Shown here piece by piece: positions 62,069-64,000 of a stretch of 64,000 bases of DNA (its first letter is position 1; each line of letters opens with the position of its first letter). A program made the position numbers and the translations under genes. The DNA is from Pseudomonas sp. LS.1a (GTDB lineage Bacteria > Pseudomonadota > Gammaproteobacteria > Pseudomonadales > Pseudomonadaceae). Location: the NCBI RefSeq assembly GCF_022533585.1, contig NZ_CP092827.1, positions 4,752,001 through 4,816,000 of the forward strand. Direction: 5' to 3'. Under the pieces are notes generated by a model, which saw only the letters and a program-made list of their open reading frames with translations, searched no databases and was not told the DNA's origin.

Positions 62069-63520
62069 TCACACTTTCTTCACAGGCTGCTCATCAAACG
62101 CCTGCCAGCCCCCCCCCAGAGCCTTGTACAGCCCCACCAGCGCCTGCGACACCGCCGCCGAACTGTCAATCCACTGCTCCTCGCTGGCCAGCAATGCACC
62201 CTGCACCGTCAGCACATTGAGAAAGTCCACTGCCCCTTCCACATACTGGCGCTGGGCAGTTTCCAGGGCGATGCGGTTCTGCCGCACTGCCTCGGCCAAG
62301 TGATCGCGGCGCAGCTGGCTGGCGTTGTACAGGCGTAGCACATCGTCGATTTCATGCCAGGCGCCCAACACCACCTTGCGGTAGTTCAGCGCCGCTTCCT
62401 GCTGTTGCGCCTCGCGCAGTTCCAGGGTGCCCGTGAGCCGGCCACCCTCGAAGATCGGCAGCGACAGCTGCGGCCCGAAGGCGAAGCGGCGCGAATCCCA
62501 GGCGCCGAAATCGGACAGCTGCATGGCCTGGAACCCGACACTGCCCGACAGCCGGATGCTGGGGTAGAAGTCGGCCTTGGCCACGCCAATGCTGGCGGTG
62601 GCGGCATGCAGGCGGGCCTCGGCCTGGCGAATGTCCGGGCGGCGCTCAGCCAGTTCGGACGGCAAGCCAATGGCGAACGTCTGCTGCGGCGCAGGCAGTT
62701 CGCCGCCCTGCAGCAACTCGGCCTGCAGGCTGCGCGGCGGTTCGGCGGCGAGCAGGCTGAGGGCGTTGATCAGGTCATCGCGCCGTGCTTCCAGGCTTGG
62801 CAGGCGCGACACGATCGAGGCGACCTGGGCACTGGCCTGGGCCACGTCCAGACGCGTGGCGACACCTTCGGCCTGGCGGTTTTCAGACAACTTCAGGCTG
62901 TGCTGGGCAACTTTGAGGTTGTCGCGGGTCACATCGATGGTGTGCTGCACGGCGCGCAGCTGGATGTAGTTGCCGGCGGTTTCCGCAAGCAATGCCAGCA
63001 GCACGCCACGGCGATCGTTCTCGGCCACTTCGACCGTGGCATCGGCAGCCTCGACCTGGCGCCGCACGCGGCCCCACAGGTCCAGCTCCCAACCAGCCAC
63101 CAGGTCGCCCTGCCAGAGGTTGAAGGCTTCCTTGCCCGCCTTGCCGGACGGGTCACTCAGGCCTTCGGCACTGTTGCGCGCGCGGCTGTAGCCAGCATTC
63201 ACATCCACCGACGGTACTTCGTCGGCAGCCACGGTGCTGCGCAGGGCGCGGCTTTGCAGCAGGCGGGCGCTGGCCATCTGCAGGTCGAGGTTGCGCTCGG
63301 CAACGCGCTGGATCAAGGCACTCAGGCGGGCGTCGTGGAAGCTTTCCCACCAGCGCAGTTCCAGCGGTTCGGCCTGCGGCTGGCTGACTGCCGCCTCACC
63401 TTGCAGCGGCGCCCACTGCTGCGGTGCCTGGCTGTCAGGGCGCTGGAAGTCCGGGCCCAGCGTGCAGCCAGCCATCAACACGGCCAGCAGCAACGGGCTC
63501 AAGCGTAATGCCGGTTTCAT
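62069..63520 (-). CDS. Efflux outer-membrane factor lipoprotein (OprM/NodT family)
   Basis: TolC-like trimeric channel subunit of 483 residues. Signal peptide with lipobox MAGC (Cys19), then the NodT-type start TLGPDFQRPDSQAPQQW, and two repeated OEP domains (for example DLQMASARLLQSRAL, RPDIRQAEARLHAATASIGVAKADFYPSIRLSGSVGF). It overlaps the membrane fusion gene, so both belong to one export pump. The inner-membrane component should be upstream, outside the window. Confidence 0.93.
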   Translation of the reverse strand: MKPALRLSPLLLAVLMAGCTLGPDFQRPDSQAPQQWAPLQGEAAVSQPQAEPLELRWWESFHDARLSALIQRVAERNLDLQMASARLLQSRALRSTVAADEVPSVDVNAGYSRARNSAEGLSDPSGKAGKEAFNLWQGDLVAGWELDLWGRVRRQVEAADATVEVAENDRRGVLLALLAETAGNYIQLRAVQHTIDVTRDNLKVAQHSLKLSENRQAEGVATRLDVAQASAQVASIVSRLPSLEARRDDLINALSLLAAEPPRSLQAELLQGGELPAPQQTFAIGLPSELAERRPDIRQAEARLHAATASIGVAKADFYPSIRLSGSVGFQAMQLSDFGAWDSRRFAFGPQLSLPIFEGGRLTGTLELREAQQQEAALNYRKVVLGAWHEIDDVLRLYNASQLRRDHLAEAVRQNRIALETAQRQYVEGAVDFLNVLTVQGALLASEEQWIDSSAAVSQALVGLYKALGGGWQAFDEQPVKKV

Positions 63521-64000
63521 CGTGCGCTTACCTCTTTGCCGTCGAGCTTGTCGCCACGGGTGTCGATGGTCGCTTCCACCGACATGCCCACGCGCAGGCG
63601 GGCAAGCAGCGGCTGGCCATCATCGAAAACGATCTTCACCGGGATGCGCTGCACCACCTTGGTGAAGTTGCCGGTGGCGTTATCCGGCTTTACGGCGGCG
63701 AAGGTCACGCCGGTGGCCGGAGCGATGCTTTCCACATGGCCTTGCAGCTTCTCACCGGCAAAGGTGTCGACGCTGATGCTCACCGCCTGGCCGGGCTGCA
63801 CGTGGGTCAGCTGGGTTTCCTGGAAGTTGCCGACCACGTAGGCATGCTGCAACGGCACCACCGACAGCAGGCGAGCGCCCGGGTTGACGTAGGCACCGAC
63901 ACGCAAGGCGCGCTCGCCGACCATGCCGTCCACTGGCGCGGTGATGCGGGTGTAGGACAAGTCGAGCTGAGCCTTTTCCAGCCCCGCTTCGGCCCGCTTC
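63517..64000 (-). CDS. Membrane fusion protein of efflux pump (HlyD/EmrA type), N-terminus outside window
   Basis: The last 161 codons of a periplasmic adaptor are present, running through the window end. Recognised from the lipoyl/barrel segments DLSYTRITAPVDGMVGERALRVGAYVNPGARLLSVVPLQHAYVVGNFQETQLTHVQPGQAVSISVDTF and KVVQRIPVKIVFDD. The EmrA/FusE-type pattern suggests an MFS pump partner. The stop overlaps the outer-membrane factor start by four bases. Confidence 0.92.
   Translation of the reverse strand, partial: KRAEAGLEKAQLDLSYTRITAPVDGMVGERALRVGAYVNPGARLLSVVPLQHAYVVGNFQETQLTHVQPGQAVSISVDTFAGEKLQGHVESIAPATGVTFAAVKPDNATGNFTKVVQRIPVKIVFDDGQPLLARLRVGMSVEATIDTRGDKLDGKEVSAR

Overview
The window is a 64-kb piece of a high-GC gammaproteobacterial chromosome that looks like the Pseudomonas putida group. 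Reasons: many copies of the short palindrome typical of P. putida REP elements (arms around CTTCGCGGG..CCCGC and CTCCCACAGG); a complete alginate operon in the standard pseudomonad order; an mdeA/mdeR pair whose product keeps Cys116 and Lys211 of P. putida methionine gamma-lyase; and pseudomonad-type extended TrpS, CysNC and AapJQMP. All species statements are inference from gene content and recall; no search was run. Layout: (1) 1-3.3 kb, start of the mra/fts cell-wall cluster (mraZ, rsmH, ftsL, ftsI) on the minus strand, followed by the RNase P RNA and rsmI. (2) 5.0-8.8 kb, plus-strand envelope genes lpoA, yraN, gmhA/diaA-like, dolP-like BON lipoprotein and a small YgdI/YgdR-like lipoprotein. 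(3) 8.8-13.7 kb, minus-strand sspAB, the cytochrome bc1 genes petABC, and rplM-rpsI. (4) 14-20 kb, a Tas-like aldo/keto reductase, a GlxA/AraC-type regulator, zapE, trpS with an extra C-terminal domain, an alpha/beta hydrolase and zapG/yhcB. (5) 20.3-25.1 kb, the only clearly accessory stretch: low-GC DNA on both sides of mdeA-mdeR, holding a colicin-M-like bacteriocin with the DxYDx5HR signature, its probable four-helix membrane immunity protein, a gene remnant, a diverged second copy of the mdeA 3' end, a single-domain B-lectin protein and a small lipoprotein. (6) 25.3-34.8 kb, cysD-cysNC sulfate activation, a Nif3-family protein, the AlgW periplasmic protease and the aapJQMP amino-acid ABC transporter behind a sigma-54 promoter. 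(7) 35-42.6 kb, a carboxylesterase, the DEAD-box helicase RhlB, moaCDE, a PIN-PhoH protein, a degenerate NodB-fold protein and yaaA. (8) 42.6-59.6 kb, the alginate biosynthesis operon algD-8-44-K-E-G-X-L-I-J-F-A with a sigma-22-type promoter and long leader; AlgW, which triggers the sigma-22 cascade, lies about 13 kb away. (9) 59.6-64 kb, a small membrane protein, two SDR oxidoreductases and part of an RND/MFS-type efflux unit (outer-membrane factor and membrane-fusion protein). The most notable system is the bacteriocin islet at 20.3-22.2 kb. It is bracketed by two copies of the last 45 codons of mdeA that share a 95-bp core with only two mismatches, and a lectin-domain gene sits on the other side of mdeAR. 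Together these suggest that the mdeAR locus is a place where antagonism genes are gained and lost.
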